This document shows, in pieces, positions 62,858-64,000 of a stretch of DNA of 64,000 nucleotides; position 1 is the first letter of the stretch, and each line of letters opens with the position of its first letter. The notes beneath the pieces were generated by a model. The model saw only the letters and a program-made list of their open reading frames with translations, did not search any database and was not told where the DNA came from. The translations under genes and the position numbers were made by a program. Location of the stretch: assembly GCA_029067085.1 (NCBI GenBank), contig JAIEFE010000020.1:1-64000 (forward strand), read 5' to 3'. This DNA comes from Lachnospiraceae bacterium. GTDB lineage: Bacteria > Bacillota > Clostridia > Lachnospirales > Lachnospiraceae.

Positions 62858-63607
62858 TTATTGGCGCATTACAGGCATATAAGCGTAGCCTGATTTATGC
62901 TCAAACGTGTCAAACACCTCCAACTCTTGTGCACCGTTTTCAGCCATTTTGAAGCCGTGAGCGGGCATAAAGTAATCTCTGATATAGGCAAAAAGTTCCC
63001 ATATCTCGCATTGCTCCTTTGACATAAGCTGCGCTGTGAATTTATTTGTATAGGCACGTATATACAATGAAGCAGGGATTTTGTATACATCTATAACCTG
63101 GGGCTGACACTCAGTAAGAACTTCTCGCACAAAACCATATGCACGAGATTTTTCATCAAGCCAAAAATTTACACTTAAATGAATGTCGTTGATTGGAAGT
63201 ACAGCATCTTTCAATAACCCAGCATCATAGGGGTCTCCTTCGTTCGCTATTGCATCTATTGCCGAATTAAAATCAGAAACATCAGAAAAATCTTTTGCAT
63301 ATATAACTTTTCCTGCAAGAATGGTTTCGGGCTTTTCCACTATCTCAAAAACTGCTCCATTGATATTTATAGTTTCAATTACTTTTTCTGCAGTTTCGTT
63401 TTCGGTATCCAACAGGCAATCAACCGAAACATTAAGGACAATCGCAAGTAACCTCAGATTATAGACATCCGGCAGGCAGTCTCCGTTTTCCCATTTTGAG
63501 AGTGCCTGTTCAGAAACTCCGATTTTCGTGGCGACTTCCTTTTGTGTTAAACTTCTTCGTTTACGAAATTCTTTTAGTCTTTTTCCAAAATCATTTTGAG
63601 TGAACAT
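62858..63607 (-). CDS. XRE regulator with GyrI-like effector domain
   Basis: This 249-residue protein has an XRE helix-turn-helix at residues 1-68 (LTQKEVATKIGVSEQALSKWE). A C-terminal effector-binding domain of the GyrI/AraC-type follows (about 90-249, ending in EVFDTFEHKSGYAYMPV). GyrI-like domains bind small hydrophobic compounds. It is immediately upstream of the GH43 gene on the same strand with a 75-nt gap, so it may control that gene, but sugar recognition by this domain would be unusual. Confidence 0.85.
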   Translation of the reverse strand: MFTQNDFGKRLKEFRKRRSLTQKEVATKIGVSEQALSKWENGDCLPDVYNLRLLAIVLNVSVDCLLDTENETAEKVIETININGAVFEIVEKPETILAGKVIYAKDFSDVSDFNSAIDAIANEGDPYDAGLLKDAVLPINDIHLSVNFWLDEKSRAYGFVREVLTECQPQVIDVYKIPASLYIRAYTNKFTAQLMSKEQCEIWELFAYIRDYFMPAHGFKMAENGAQELEVFDTFEHKSGYAYMPVMRQ

Positions 63608-63813
63608 TTTTTATCTCTCCTTTAGCAGAATTTTATTGTACCTAAATGATAGCATTCACCCATGATCAGAACTACAGTAAGTATGTTTATGAAAAAAACA
63701 AGAAAATCAACCTTGAGTTGATTTCTCTTCTATGCGATAAAATATATGTGTATACAACGGCATTTTCAGCATTGAAGTGTTCCATAATGCCTTAAAACAT
63801 ATGCAATCGAATA

Positions 63814-63996
63814 TCATGAACACGAATTTCCTTTTTGTAAATCAATACGGTTTTCCTTAAGAACCATAAAGCGGGAAATACTATTCTTTCTTGAAAAAGT
63901 CGGCATAGGAATCCCCATTAAAACCATATCCACAATCGTTATAATTACAAAAGTATTTATGAGTGTACTTATAACGTACCTAATAATCCATTCCAT
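63814..63996 (-). CDS. Small hypothetical membrane protein, possibly cut by the window edge
   Basis: The 60-residue frame begins with a hydrophobic helix (residues 4-30) and ends in a polar tail. The start is four nucleotides from the window end, so the real gene may begin further out and no ribosome binding site can be checked. The family is not recognised. Confidence 0.25.
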   Translation of the reverse strand: MEWIIRYVISTLINTFVIITIVDMVLMGIPMPTFSRKNSISRFMVLKENRIDLQKGNSCS

Positions 63997-64000
63997 TTCA

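Noticed and set aside
1..64000. CRISPR arrays, tRNA or rRNA genes, prophage or plasmid replication genes
   Set aside because: No regularly spaced repeats, cloverleaf sequences, phage structural genes or replication initiators were found on reading both strands.

Overview
The window looks like a chromosomal segment of a Gram-positive, probably spore-forming anaerobe of the Clostridia, most like a gut or rumen Lachnospiraceae. The reasons are a SpmB-type spore gene, YesM/YesN-type sensing, AGGAGG ribosome binding sites, many XRE-type regulators, class C group II introns behind terminators, and GH43/ROK/SGNH carbohydrate genes. This is inferred from gene content. No rRNA, tRNA or CRISPR was seen.

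1-10.8 kb is a sugar uptake and sensing locus. A binding lipoprotein, a double ABC ATPase and two RbsC-type permeases (YtfQ/R/T-YjfF layout) form one operon on the minus strand. It ends in a terminator directly followed by the 5' end of a group II intron. Next come a GntR-LacI repressor (plus) and a minus operon of YesM-type kinase, membrane-anchored binding protein and YesN-type regulator. The anchored binding protein is a paralogue of the transporter lipoprotein.

10.8-26.8 kb is mostly core-like: a diguanylate cyclase, a DUF885 metallopeptidase-like protein, a MarR regulator, a 1231-residue hybrid kinase divergent from an unusual XRE-CheY protein, a decayed MATE gene, SpmB, an SGNH esterase, a ROK sugar kinase, a flavoprotein, a SulP transporter and uridine phosphorylase.

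26.8-58 kb is an accessory region. It holds two divergent Rpn-type PD-(D/E)XK nuclease genes, each with a plausible internal start for a short C-terminal product. A degenerate class C group II intron sits behind the terminator of the first of two giant secreted repeat proteins (2141 and 3613 residues). Four Uma2 (DUF820) nuclease-like genes and a cluster of AT-rich small genes that look like orphan immunity genes follow. Three Uma2 genes and one Rpn gene have near-consensus promoters and long leaders with the same two-hairpin motif. The first giant gene has a run of ten G between its proposed -35 and -10 boxes, which suggests phase variation. An acyltransferase with a zinc ribbon and a pair of cysteine-rich, possibly corrinoid-related genes lie inside this region.

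58-64 kb holds an ECF sigma/anti-sigma pair, a DNA alkylation repair protein, a GH43 glycosidase and three XRE regulators fused to small-molecule-binding domains (GyrI-like or VOC).
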